From: Gammaproteobacteria bacterium UBA7803
Lineage (GTDB): Bacteria > Pseudomonadota > Gammaproteobacteria > Pseudomonadales > Azotimanducaceae
Assembly (NCBI GenBank): GCA_002480525.1
Contig: DLCH01000009.1
Span: forward strand, 1-64,000
DNA: 64,000 bases
Direction: 5' to 3'
Position numbers and translations under genes: made by a program. Shown one piece after another: positions 49,178 to 59,500 of the stretch. The first letter of the stretch is position 1; each line of letters opens with the position of its first letter. Below the pieces are notes generated by a model. The model was not told the origin of the DNA and did not search any database. It was given only the letters and a program-made list of their open reading frames with translations.

Positions 49178-50202
49178 GGCCGCAGCGCCTCCCTGTTCTC
49201 GGCTTGACATTGCTGCTCCTGGCATCCGCCGCGAGCCGAGCAGCAACGGTCACGACACCCGGCATCATCGCGCAGACCACGGCGGCGACCTTCGCCTGCA
49301 TGCGCTGGATGCCGGTAGGCGTGTGCTTCTGGCTGCGTTGCTCCTGGACCGGCTGTCGTGTCCGCACCTCACTCAAGGTCGGGCACTACAACCCGGACCT
49401 GGTCGTCAGTGTCTACAACGAGCTCGGTGGCAATCCGTGGGCGGAGATCCGCGCAACGCTCGGTCTCGCCCAGCGCGCTGCTGCAACCGGTCTGCTGGGC
49501 GCGCTCCTGCCGGTCCCGATCGATAGCGCGGGTAATCGCACCGAGGGGACCGGTGACCGGAAGGATCACCGCAATCTCGTGTTCCGCGAGAGCGATGCTA
49601 TCGGCCACCCGCTGAGTACATTGTCTGGCCTCGTCGCCGGCGTCGGCCTCGTCTGCGAATCCCAGACGACGTCCTTCTTCCCGTACTTCCAGTCCGGGCT
49701 CGACGCCCTCTCCTGGCGGCAGGAGATCCCGGAGATCTTCTATGCGGCCAGCTGGGTGCCGGGCCTGCGCGAGGTCGGCACCTTTCCACTGCAGACCTGG
49801 GGCAGCGTGCATCCTCGCACCGGCTGGACCACGCAGGCGGAGGAACCCAAGGCCGCCGCGGTCACCGCTCAGCGGGCCGGCGACATCGTGACCCGTACCG
49901 GTCAGCCACATGTCTATGTACCGCTTACCGGGCCGAGCTCTGGCAGCCAACGCGTCTGGCCGCCGGGCCCGCTGGTCGAGAAGGATGCCCGCACCGGCAC
50001 CTGGCAGATGCTGGCTCCGCGCCCGGAGGCGAGCTGCAACGTGTTCGGTACCAACGACCTGGTGGGTCTCTCCGGCTGGGGCGGCGGCCGGGTCGACGCG
50101 GCCGGTGACTATGTCTGGAACCTCTGGCGACCCTACCAGTGCTGCAGCCGCCGCGGGCAGTGGTTTCTGTTCGACATCAACTGGATCTCGTACCCGCCAT
50201 GA
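49174..50202 (+). CDS. TraU/TIGR03756-family ICE protein
   Basis: 342 residues from ATG 49174 (ATGA overlap). A signal peptide precedes a Cys-rich domain: FACMRWMPVGVCFWLRCSWT with CRVRTSLKVGHYNPDLVVSV, and DYVWNLWRPYQCCSRRGQWF near the end. This is the TraU/TIGR03756 signature, a periplasmic F-like channel assembly protein. Overlaps the next gene by 4 bases. Confidence 0.94.
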   Translation: MRPQRLPVLGLTLLLLASAASRAATVTTPGIIAQTTAATFACMRWMPVGVCFWLRCSWTGCRVRTSLKVGHYNPDLVVSVYNELGGNPWAEIRATLGLAQRAAATGLLGALLPVPIDSAGNRTEGTGDRKDHRNLVFRESDAIGHPLSTLSGLVAGVGLVCESQTTSFFPYFQSGLDALSWRQEIPEIFYAASWVPGLREVGTFPLQTWGSVHPRTGWTTQAEEPKAAAVTAQRAGDIVTRTGQPHVYVPLTGPSSGSQRVWPPGPLVEKDARTGTWQMLAPRPEASCNVFGTNDLVGLSGWGGGRVDAAGDYVWNLWRPYQCCSRRGQWFLFDINWISYPP

Positions 50203-51551
50203 GATACCTGCACGAAGGGACCTCCCGGCTCGCATTACTGACGATTCTCGGCGCCGCTTTGGCTGTGCCCGGGGCGCACGCCGCCGAAGGCCCGACTGAG
50301 GACAGCCTCTGGTACTACGAGATCGGCGGAGCCGAACCGGTTTCGGCTCCTGCCAACCCGTCGGTGGTATCGGTGACCCTCGGCGGTTCCGCTCAGCTCG
50401 GGCTCGGCTACAGCTGCGGCAAGTTCGACCCGGTACTCGCAGTCACCAACACCCTGAACGACATCAAATCTGGCGTCGACGACATGATGAACGCCATGAC
50501 GGCCGCCGCATCGTCAGCCATCGCCGCGCTGCCGGCGCTGATCCTGCAGCGCGCCAACCCGGGCCTCTACGACCTGTTCCAGAACGCGCTGCTAAAGGCG
50601 GAGGAGACCATGCAGCTCGCGACCAAGAGCTGCGAGCAGATGGAGGCCGAGATCGCCCAGGGCAAGAACCCGTACGCGGATCTCATCACGCTCTCCAAGG
50701 GCAACGACTGGAAGGTGCAGATGGGGATCGGCGGGAACGACGCCGTGACCGCGAAGGAATCGGTGGAGACCTCGAACGGCGACAACGGCGTGCCGTGGAT
50801 CGGCGGCCAGGCCGGCGGCGCCGGGCAGCCGGTGCTCCGCTTCACCGGAGACATCGTTCAGGCGGGCTACAACATCAACATGAACCGGCCGATCACTTCG
50901 ACCGCCCCCGTGCCTGCGGCATCGGCCACTCGGCTCTCCGAGGTCTGGCCGACACCGGCAGCGGCAAGAAACTGGGTGGTCGACGTGGTCGGCGAGAACA
51001 TCGTTACCACCTGCGACACCTGCCGCAAAGACAGCATTCCGGGCACCGGGCTCTTGCCCAAGCTCTACAGCGAGTCGGCGACGGTGACGACCGAGCTCGC
51101 GAACCTGGTCAGCGGCGCGACGCCGCCGACGCTCGCGAACCTCGAGCTCGTCACCGCCCCTGGCGTCGCGGTCACCCGCCAGGTCGTCGAGGCCATCCGC
51201 GAAATGCCGGCCACCGAGCAGGGGCTCATCATCGGCCGGCTGGTCTCCGAGATCAGCACTGCGCGCACCGTGGAGAAGGCCCTGTATGCCCGGCGGCTGC
51301 TGTTGTCGGGCCGCCAGGTGCCGGAGGTGTATGCCACCGAGGTTGCGCGCCAGCACGCGGACACGGCGATCGCCGAGCTCGACAAGGAGATCGAGAGCCT
51401 CCTGTTCGAGACACGCGTGCGCCGCGAAGTGGTCTCCGACACCGTGACGGTACTGCTCGAACGTGCGGCGGCACGCCGCCAGGCATCGCTGAATGTTCCG
51501 CAAGGCGAACCCATCGATCCCCGGCCGCTCAGCAATGGCCGCGTTCAGTAG
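50199..51551 (+). CDS. TIGR03755 (PFL_4711) family ICE protein (TraH-like)
   Basis: 450 residues from ATG 50199. A signal peptide (ALLTILGAALAVPGAHAAEG) then LWYYEIGGAEPVSAPANPSV, LGLGYSCGKFDPVLAVTNTL and NPGLYDLFQNALLKAEETMQ, and a CxxC pair in NIVTTCDTCRKDSIPG (about 267-283). TIGR03755 proteins are TraH-like periplasmic pilus assembly components. The C-terminal 120 residues are helical. It is followed by a small membrane protein overlapping by 17 bases. Confidence 0.94.
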   Translation: MRYLHEGTSRLALLTILGAALAVPGAHAAEGPTEDSLWYYEIGGAEPVSAPANPSVVSVTLGGSAQLGLGYSCGKFDPVLAVTNTLNDIKSGVDDMMNAMTAAASSAIAALPALILQRANPGLYDLFQNALLKAEETMQLATKSCEQMEAEIAQGKNPYADLITLSKGNDWKVQMGIGGNDAVTAKESVETSNGDNGVPWIGGQAGGAGQPVLRFTGDIVQAGYNINMNRPITSTAPVPAASATRLSEVWPTPAAARNWVVDVVGENIVTTCDTCRKDSIPGTGLLPKLYSESATVTTELANLVSGATPPTLANLELVTAPGVAVTRQVVEAIREMPATEQGLIIGRLVSEISTARTVEKALYARRLLLSGRQVPEVYATEVARQHADTAIAELDKEIESLLFETRVRREVVSDTVTVLLERAAARRQASLNVPQGEPIDPRPLSNGRVQ

Positions 51552-51918
51552 CGGGGCACAGATGCGCCGCCGTTGGTTTCTCACGCTGTCGGTGGTCGCA
51601 GTCGGCGGCGTGATTGCCGTCGGCCTGGTGCTCTGGCAGGCAGTGGAGCTGAACTCGCTCTCCACCGTCTCTGAGCGGGTCGCTGCGGCCAAGCCGTTCG
51701 CGAGCGCGATCCGTTCAGCGCTGATTGGCCTGCTGGCACTGGCTTGGCCTTGGTTGCCGGCATTCTGGGCCGGAGCCAACGGTAACGACGACCGTACCCA
51801 TGCACGCTGGATGGCACTGCGCTGGCGGGTCATCGGCTGGCTGGTCGTCATCGAGCTCGTGCTCGGGCAGAACCCGATCGGTCGCTTCCTGGGCGCGATT
51901 TCGGGGCTCCTTGCATGA
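51535..51918 (+). CDS. Small inner-membrane protein of the transfer operon
   Basis: 127 residues from ATG 51535. Three hydrophobic segments (FLTLSVVAVGGVIAVGLVLW, ALIGLLALAWPWLPAFWAGA, VIGWLVVIELVLGQNPIGR) without a recognised motif. A small membrane protein in this place, between TIGR03755 and TraG-N, is usual in PFGI-1 elements. Coupled to traG by ATGA. Confidence 0.8.
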   Translation: MAAFSSGAQMRRRWFLTLSVVAVGGVIAVGLVLWQAVELNSLSTVSERVAAAKPFASAIRSALIGLLALAWPWLPAFWAGANGNDDRTHARWMALRWRVIGWLVVIELVLGQNPIGRFLGAISGLLA

Positions 51919-53486
51919 GCGTCGACAGCTACCTCGAGCTCTTCACGACGCTATTCGGCTGGGCGTTCTACGGCGTGCTGTGGGATGTGCTGGTCGGTAC
52001 CGGCATTGTCTACCTGCCGTTCCTCGGCATCCTGATCGACAACTGGCGTGATCCCGCCGAGGGAGGTCAATTCGGCACGGTGACCGGACTCTCGCTGCGG
52101 TGCATGGAGATCGAGCTATTCCTGGCGTTGCTCGTCGTAGTGCTGGCCGGTCAGCCGGCAGCACTTACGCCGTTGAACGCTGGGACCTTGAGTTACGACC
52201 CTCAGCCTTCGCTCGCTGACCCGATGCCGGCGACTGCCACCGTGGCGGCACCGCAGAGTACTTACGGGGCGGCTGGTTTCAACGGCTCGCCCGCCACCGT
52301 GAACATCCCGGTCTGGTGGTACGCCGTGTTGGCCATGAGCTCCGGATTCAACCATGCCGTGGTCGAAGGCCTGCCCGCCGCGAGCGACCTGCGCACCTAC
52401 GAACAACAGGCGCGGCTCGCCACCATCGCCGATCCGCGTTTGCGTCAGGAGGCGAGCGATTTCTTTAGCGAGTGCTACGTGCCCGCGCGATCCAAGTACC
52501 AAGCGGAGCGACCCGCGACCGCAGCCGTCGCCGGAATCCTGACAACCTACGGTGACGATGATCCGGACTGGATGGGCTCGCACGTCTATCGCGATACGGC
52601 CGGCTTCTACGACAGCCTGCGCCCGACGAAACAGATCCCCGGGTGGGCGTACAACGCGGCACGCGACACCGAGTACGACCCCGCCTCGCCGCCAACCTGG
52701 GGCAAACCGACCTGCAAGGAATGGTGGGAAGACGGCACCGTGGGTCTGCGCGAGAAACTGATCGACGAAGCGGATGCCACGTCGGCCGGATTCTCCGGGC
52801 TCGTCGTGGCCGTGGCGCCGATCCTGGCGAGCGAGCAGCAGGAAGACGCCGTGGTCCGCACGGTGCTCAACAACGCCCCGCCATCCTGGTCGAGCAACGA
52901 GCTGGTCGCCGGGAACACGGCCAGCACTGGTTGGCTCGCCACCGCCGAGAACATCGTCAAAGGTGGACTAGCCACCGGCGGAGTGATCACCGCCTCAGCG
53001 CTTTTCTCCGTGACCATGACCGCCGTGCTGCAAGCGCTTCCCATGGTTCAGGCGCTGATGCTGCTGGGCATCTATGCGTTGTTGCCGATGATCGTCGTTC
53101 TGTCCCGCTACTCGCTCTCGATGATGGTCGTCGGCGCGATGGCGATCTTCACGATCAAGTTCTGGAGCGTGCTCTGGTACCTGGCCATGTGGGTGGACCA
53201 GAACCTGATCCAGTCCATGTATCCGGACGTAAACGTTTTCCTGCAGATCTTCGCCAATCCAGGCGAGCATGACGCCAAGCGCATGCTGCTCAATATGATC
53301 ACGACCAGCCTCTATTTGGGGCTGCCGCTGCTGTGGAGTGGGATGATGGCGTGGGCCGGAGTGAAAGTAGGCCGTTCTATCGATGCGGCCACTAGCCCTC
53401 TCAGAGCTCCCGCCATGGACGCTGGTCGCCAGGGAGGTGCGATCGGCAAGGGAATTGTTACAAAGGGCGCAGCCGCCCGCCGCTAA
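51915..53486 (+). CDS. traG: TraG N-terminal-domain conjugal transfer protein
   Basis: 523 residues from ATG 51915. N-terminal LELFTTLFGWAFYGVLWDVL and VGTGIVYLPFLGILIDNWRD with LSLRCMEIELFLALLVVVLA are the TraG-N membrane part. The middle is a periplasmic loop (about 90-330). Then a set of membrane segments (ITASALFSVTMTAVLQALPM; LMLLGIYALLPMIVVLSRYS; MVVGAMAIFTIKFWSVLWYL) ends the protein. It has a role in mating-pair stabilisation and entry exclusion in F-like systems. It is the last transfer gene before the right cargo. It overlaps a minus-strand gene by 4 bases. Confidence 0.94.
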   Translation: MSVDSYLELFTTLFGWAFYGVLWDVLVGTGIVYLPFLGILIDNWRDPAEGGQFGTVTGLSLRCMEIELFLALLVVVLAGQPAALTPLNAGTLSYDPQPSLADPMPATATVAAPQSTYGAAGFNGSPATVNIPVWWYAVLAMSSGFNHAVVEGLPAASDLRTYEQQARLATIADPRLRQEASDFFSECYVPARSKYQAERPATAAVAGILTTYGDDDPDWMGSHVYRDTAGFYDSLRPTKQIPGWAYNAARDTEYDPASPPTWGKPTCKEWWEDGTVGLREKLIDEADATSAGFSGLVVAVAPILASEQQEDAVVRTVLNNAPPSWSSNELVAGNTASTGWLATAENIVKGGLATGGVITASALFSVTMTAVLQALPMVQALMLLGIYALLPMIVVLSRYSLSMMVVGAMAIFTIKFWSVLWYLAMWVDQNLIQSMYPDVNVFLQIFANPGEHDAKRMLLNMITTSLYLGLPLLWSGMMAWAGVKVGRSIDAATSPLRAPAMDAGRQGGAIGKGIVTKGAAARR

Positions 53487-53716
53487 TCTCGCTCGTACCA
53501 GCCGTACGGATCAGTGCCGTCGTCCAGCTTGCCGGTCCGATAGTTCAGAACCCCACCGCGGATTGAGCTGTTGAGCTCATCCTTGGCAGGAGCTGTCTGG
53601 GCGCTCGCTGCCAGGAATCCTGCGATGCTGCCGATAAGGCGCAAGCCAACGCCGACCATGCGGTAAAGCGTACGCAATGCAGTCCTGAAAACTTGGTTGG
53701 CTGATTGAGTTGTCAT
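53483..53716 (-). CDS. Small membrane protein, DUF3742-like
   Basis: 77 residues from ATG 53716. One amphipathic/hydrophobic stretch (TLYRMVGVGLRLIGSIAGFL) and a C-terminal end LDDGTDPYGWYERD that recalls the Asp/Pro/Tyr-rich tail of DUF3742, a small protein usually found opposite the end of traG in PFGI-1 elements. Shorter than the family (about 110-130). Identity is tentative. The following 105 bases up to the helicase gene hold nothing recognised. Confidence 0.5.
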   Translation of the reverse strand: MTTQSANQVFRTALRTLYRMVGVGLRLIGSIAGFLAASAQTAPAKDELNSSIRGGVLNYRTGKLDDGTDPYGWYERD

Positions 53717-53821
53717 TTGTTGAAACCCTGGCCTAGCCGCTCGGAGACGTTTCGGTTTCGTCTGTCAGAGGCTATCTGAGAAACAATAGTTCGGTACGCA
53801 GGTATTCGCCATACCTGACCA

Positions 53822-56560
53822 CTACGCGCCCCAACTTGCGCTCATCAATTCCGCGAAATCCCTGCGCGAGAGCACCTCGGAACAGTCCCGCCAATCCTTT
53901 TCTGTCGGTTCCATCGTAGTGGTATAACGCAGGTCGAAACCCGTGGCCTCTTTCTGCGCGTTAATGTACTCGTCCAGTTTGTCACCCAAGGTTTCGATGT
54001 CATCGATCCACTCATCCTTGATAGTGTCTGGAAGCGAGCCGAACAGGTTGTAACGATCACGCATGCGCTCGGAAAGACGCTCGTAAACCTTTTCATCTAC
54101 AGTTTGCTCGTTGACCAGGTTGAGCATATCCACCTTTTCGCGGACCTGACCAAAGCGCTTGATACGACCAATGCGTTGTTCGAGTTTCGTAGGATTCCAC
54201 GGTAGGTCGATATTGATCAAAGCACCCAAAGTCTGCAGATTTAATCCCTCACATGCGGCGTCGGTGGCGACCATGATGCGAATACCGTGCTCAGCCACCA
54301 TTTTCTTTAACGTCTCACGTTCGCTATGTACGCTGTCGCCGCCCTGATAGAGCCGGCTACGCCCTGCGCCAGCATAGAGGCCGATTGCTTCATCCGGATA
54401 GCGAGCCGCGAGTGCATCCGCTACCCACTTTGCGGTGTCGTAATACTGGCTGAAGATGATAATCCCGTAGTCGAGCCATTTTTCACGTTCAAGGTAGTGG
54501 AGGACGGCGTTGAGCTTCGGATCCTGATCGATGCGCTCCAGCCGCGCGATCAGTCGCGTAAGCACTTCGCTTTCCTCGTCGGATTCAACGCTCAGATCGA
54601 TTTCCTGATCATCTTCTTCTTCGTGCACGGTGCGTCCCGCTAACAGCATCCGAGCTGTGTTCAATCCGGCCTGAATGCTCGAGCAGATACGTTGCTCCAT
54701 CAGGTTCTTCATGAAGCCACCGCCTTTGCCACGTTTGGCTAGTGCCTTGCCAAAAAGTCGGGCCTCGCGGTAAGCCTCTCTGAAATGCTCGCTGGTTCGC
54801 AGTGCCGCGGCTTCGAACAGGGCGTTGAAGGACTGGAGCTCGCGCGCCAGGTTCCGTTCAGGATGAACATCCACGCCGACCTTTGTTAGAAGCCCGGCAT
54901 TCTCTAGGCTGGTGCGTTTGCGCAGGACGATATGACGTACAAATGGGTTCTCCCTCTGAAAGAAGGTCGCTCCACTGATCTCGCGGTTGAGTTCATCGTC
55001 GAGGATCTCGCGCGTGTCGTCCGACAGCTCGGTGAACGGCTTGTTCGTTTGCCACTCACCGTTGGTCAATCCTAAGTCTTGCCGAATGGCGCTGTAGAGC
55101 CTTCGCGCTCGCGGCTCTTGGCTGGCATCGACCAAAGGCAATGGCGAACGCAACAGCTCCCAGGCGAAGCTGGGTTCTGTGACTGCCTGGTCACCGGACA
55201 GGACGGGTAGGGCCTCCTGTGGCCGATGCCATTTGGCGAAATCGTTGCCCAGCACGAAGTGACCTTTGCCCTGATGAAGGATGCCCATCAGGTCCCAAAG
55301 ATCCTCGGCACGGGTCTGAATAGGGGTGGCAGTGCCAAGCAGAACATGATCGGCTCGCGCGGCCATCTCGCGCATGAAAGCCAGCAACTCGTTCGGCGTA
55401 CCTGCATCTCTGCCAAATCCCTGGCGGGTGCGCGCCTTGTGAGCTTCGTCGAGAATTAGAAGGCCGTAACGCAAGCCCAGAAGGTGTTGCTTCTCCTGGG
55501 AGTCACGCATCATCAGGCCGGTCGACACAATGCCAATCCGTAAGGGACATTTGGCAATCTGCTCGCGACCAGCAGGGGAGATGGTGCGCTCATCGACATC
55601 TAGCCAAACCTTGCGCTGGGTCTCCCAACGGGCGCAGGGGATGCCTAGCTTGTCAATCAATTCCGTTTGCCACTGTTCACACAGCGTGGCAGGCGCGAAG
55701 ATCACGATCGGCTTGCGGGACTGACGCTCCTTGTCGCTGAGTAAGCACAAAGCCAGCGCAGCGGTCGCGAGCGAAAGGGTCTTGCCGAGCCCGACCTCGT
55801 CGGCCAGCAGCAGGCGCACAATGCCATGGTTATGGTAGTGGCGAAGACATTCTGTGATGAAGCCTTGCTGCCAGGGTTGGAGTGAGAGGCCTTCCCGGTA
55901 GAGAGGAGATTCGATCAGCGCCGCGGGCGCCAGGTCCTCGTCCTCGCCAATCTCGTCGAATAGCACCTCCCGGCGGTATCCACGCCGGCGGACTTCCCGA
56001 ATCACGGCATCTGGTAAGGGGCGGGCTGCGTTCCACAGGAACTCGAACTCCTTCTCGATCCAAGCCACTCCCTCAGGAGAATCGTCTTCCCAGAGAATTT
56101 CGTAATGCCGTTGCCAGCCGCTACTGGTCTCGTTCATGGATCCGATGAAACCGAGCTTGCGGCCATCAGCGAGCTCGATAACGCCCGCCTTGCCATGCAG
56201 GAAGCCACAGATGCTATCCGGTGCCACTCGAACTGCCTGTCCATGCTTGGCGAGAAACGCATCCAGCCGGCGATAACGGTCCCGGTTGAGCAGGGCCTCT
56301 GCCTCGAGCGCCCTGTCATTCCAGCGGCCGACCATCTTTGACTCGCGCAGTTGAGCCACCTTGAGGTCGTCCGGGTGGATGTCCACGTTGCAGACGATCT
56401 TCACCTCGGGAATGGACTCCAGCAGCTCGTTGGCAACCTCGAACAGTGAGCTAGTGAAGTAACCAGCGATGCGCTTGTAGCTTCGTGCGCCCTGCAGATG
56501 CTGTAGCAGGAAGCTGCTGTCCAGCCGGTGAGTGCGTGAGGAGAAGCGCCGAATGCTCAT
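53822..56560 (-). CDS. PLD-like/SNF2-type helicase of the DUF499-DUF3780-DUF1156 defence cassette
   Basis: 912 residues. The first 190 are a phospholipase D-like fold: HGKAGVIELADGRKLGFIGS followed by MNETSSGWQRHYEILW, an HxK … Gly-Ser-x-Asn site. The SNF2 motor has Walker A LLADEVGLGKTLSLATAALA (about 254-273), DEAH LLILDEAHKARTRQG (about 371), and the second lobe IIFSQYYDTAKWVADALAAR with ATDAACEGLNLQTLGALINI, then DLPWNPTKLEQRIGRIKRFG. Such PLD-helicases are the last gene of anti-phage cassettes with DUF499, DUF3780 and DUF1156. Proposed role: DNA translocation and cleavage of unmethylated invading DNA, as in DISARM-like systems. Confidence 0.9.
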   Translation of the reverse strand: MSIRRFSSRTHRLDSSFLLQHLQGARSYKRIAGYFTSSLFEVANELLESIPEVKIVCNVDIHPDDLKVAQLRESKMVGRWNDRALEAEALLNRDRYRRLDAFLAKHGQAVRVAPDSICGFLHGKAGVIELADGRKLGFIGSMNETSSGWQRHYEILWEDDSPEGVAWIEKEFEFLWNAARPLPDAVIREVRRRGYRREVLFDEIGEDEDLAPAALIESPLYREGLSLQPWQQGFITECLRHYHNHGIVRLLLADEVGLGKTLSLATAALALCLLSDKERQSRKPIVIFAPATLCEQWQTELIDKLGIPCARWETQRKVWLDVDERTISPAGREQIAKCPLRIGIVSTGLMMRDSQEKQHLLGLRYGLLILDEAHKARTRQGFGRDAGTPNELLAFMREMAARADHVLLGTATPIQTRAEDLWDLMGILHQGKGHFVLGNDFAKWHRPQEALPVLSGDQAVTEPSFAWELLRSPLPLVDASQEPRARRLYSAIRQDLGLTNGEWQTNKPFTELSDDTREILDDELNREISGATFFQRENPFVRHIVLRKRTSLENAGLLTKVGVDVHPERNLARELQSFNALFEAAALRTSEHFREAYREARLFGKALAKRGKGGGFMKNLMEQRICSSIQAGLNTARMLLAGRTVHEEEDDQEIDLSVESDEESEVLTRLIARLERIDQDPKLNAVLHYLEREKWLDYGIIIFSQYYDTAKWVADALAARYPDEAIGLYAGAGRSRLYQGGDSVHSERETLKKMVAEHGIRIMVATDAACEGLNLQTLGALINIDLPWNPTKLEQRIGRIKRFGQVREKVDMLNLVNEQTVDEKVYERLSERMRDRYNLFGSLPDTIKDEWIDDIETLGDKLDEYINAQKEATGFDLRYTTTMEPTEKDWRDCSEVLSRRDFAELMSASWGA

Positions 56561-56598
56561 TGGTCAGTGAGCTCGCTTAGGTGCAATTACGCCACCGT

Positions 56599-59500
56599 TC
56601 ATTGACCCAGTGCACGCAAGTTGCGTAGGCGGGCGCCGAGTACCTCAGCAACATGACGTACCTCAGGTTCCGGGGCCTTGCGCTCGATGAAGGCGAGCAT
56701 ATCGATAATGAGGGGGCGAATTTCTATGAAATCGGGCATCTCAGCCTGCAGTTGGCTAATCACCGTTTGTGGTTCGGTTTCTGCGAGCAGCTGCTGCAAG
56801 CCGATAATGACGCGACCCAACCACGTGGCGCCGATCTCCGTGCTCTCTGTCAGATCGCGCGACGTGAAATCGGCGACATGCTTTAGGCGAGCCTTGTTCG
56901 CCGCCATATTACCCATCAATCGCGTGTAGTCCTCAACCCGGAAAGCCTTAGCGAAGTTCTGATAGTTGTCGAGCTTGGCGGCGCCTGTCGTCTCCATATC
57001 CATCATGCGCAGGTAGAAGCGTTGAATGCCGCTGAGCCTGGCCCAGGTATCCGCGCCTAGACCTTCGGGCACCAGCACGCTGTTCGCGGCCTCGGCTGCT
57101 TGCTGTACGATTTCATCGACGACGGTGATCTCGCCGCGCTGCCGCGGGCGCAGCGCAAAGGTAGTCACGTCTTCATCACCAATGCTGGTATAAGACGTCA
57201 GCACCTTCAGCGCCGCCGCGTACCCGGCCATCTGCAAGTCGGAGTCGTTGAATACGGGTTCACCCAGCTTGTTTTTCACCTCGTCATTGAGGTTCATCAT
57301 AGATTCAATTTGACGCTGCACCTCCGCGCGCACTGCTGGCAAAATCCGTTGCTTGAAACCCGCGCGTTCGCCCGCTGGGCGCTTCCTAAGCATCAAGATC
57401 ACCGTGCCCTGGACATAACCGCCTTTCTTGAGCTCAGACGTGGTTTCCGTAGCGATGTACCAAGCGGCTACCACTTGAAGACCTGCCGCCCAGAAGATGC
57501 CGACCATGTCCGACCAGACACTCGTGTCCTGATGGGTAAACATTACGGACTGCATGCCGTTATCAGGCATATGGTCAGTCATCGCGCTGTAGGCATCTAC
57601 CATGCTCCGACGAAAGTCGTCACCGGAACCCTTAATCGCAAGCGCGCGGCGTGAATCCCACACCCAGTCATCGAAGGGGTGAGGCGGGCTTTTGCGCAGC
57701 CAGGCGATGAAGAACTCTGCAATCTCGTGGTAGCTCACCGCATCGGCATACGGTGGGTCGGTGATCCAGAATTCGGCGTCGTGTTGTAGCGTGGAGGCGT
57801 CCTTGTTATTGACGGTCAGGCCACCCACGATGCTGCTCGCTGAATCGGTGAGGAACAGATAGTTCTGCCCGGTGACGAATGATCGAACGCCGTAGAAGTA
57901 GTTGGTGTTGTAGGCTTGGTTGTAGAAAGTCTGCGTAATCGACTCGCGCGCGGCCCCGGTGCCATAACGGCACAGCTTGCTCGACCAATCCAGCATCTTG
58001 GCCAGCGATAGACACAGTGCGGGTTGGATTTCGGCAGGCATCCTCTGGATTTGCTCATGCACCAAGGCGGCTACGAGAATCTGACGAGGGCTGAACAGGT
58101 GGTGCCAGTGCGTCCAGCCACGCGTCCGAATGGGCTCGTCGGTCTTGTCGCCCGGCTCGATGGCCATGTCCGGCACTAGGCCTTGCTCCTGCCAGCGGCT
58201 TAGGCTTTCAGTGACAAGCTGCTCCACCCGCTTCTCACGCTCAAGATCGGCGGCGGTGGGGGCGGCAAACCAGGTGTCCTGACGGCCCGCATCCAGCGTT
58301 TCCTGGCTGATCCACTGGATTGCGTACAGGCGCTCCTGAAAGATGTCGTCCGGGCGAGGCTTGAAGTCGGACTTTTCCCAGCGGCGTAGGCGGTTGCCCG
58401 TCACTCCATCGGCCTGCCTAAAGTCGCCACGCAGTGTCTTGATGGGCGTGCGGTAGGTTTTGCCGTCCAATGTATAAACCATGTCGCCGTCTTGTACCGT
58501 GCCCGTCTCGGCGGCGCTCATCTCTGCCTTGGATGCGCCCGAGATGATTTCGATTTCGAAGCGCTTATTCTTGGGGTCGGGCTTCAAGCGAGCAATGGCG
58601 CTGCGCGTCTTGGACACCGTCCAGGTAGAGGATAAGGGCACCATCCAGCCGGTTTCTGGGCAACGCGCCTCGAGGCACCAGAGGTACGCCTTGGCACGAT
58701 TCCCATCTGCATCGTGCTCGATACACAGCTCGGTGATGCGCTGGTTGACTGCCTTCGCCAAGGTGGATTGGGCCTGCGAAATTTCCTCGCGCCGCTTGCT
58801 GGGCGCGCCGATGATTTCTGCACTGCCCCAGGTCAACATGCAGGCTATGGGGTTTAGGTCGGAGGCGTAGGCGTCGCATCCGATACGCGCTGCCTCGAAA
58901 GGAATGGAACCGCCACCCGAGAAGGTATCGCCCACGCGCGGTCGATGGCCGTAGCGCAGGATGCCCAGTTGCTCCACCAGCTCTGAAATAGATTTCACGT
59001 TCACGCCCAAATGGGCGTAATGGCGATTTACCTCTGCCCAAACTGGGGCATACAGCCATTCCTGATTCAACTCTTCCGGTCGCTTGCCGAGACTGGCCTT
59101 TTCCTCGTAGCTGGCACAGGTGGTCAGCAACTTGCGGTAGACCACCAGCTTCTCATCGTCACTCAGGCTGCGCTGCCAGCGCAGAGAGATGCCTTCTTCA
59201 TCCGCGTCAAGCGGAAAGCGCATCCAGCGAACGTCTCCACCTGTGATATCACCCCGCTTCAGCGTGGCCTTAAAGTAGTTCCACGGATCTTCAAGCTGGA
59301 TGCGCGCGGCAATCTCAGCAGGTGATAGGGCGTTGCCGATCAGCGCACGGCGCGCCAAGCCCTCGTCGTCGAAGGCCATGATTTTTTCAAAAAGTGCGAG
59401 ATCTGCTTCCGCATCATTGGTCGGCGGCAGCAGGCTAGCCAGTACGATGGCACGCACCAGAATCAGCGGCTTACGACCTTTCCAGTACGAACCCAAGCCC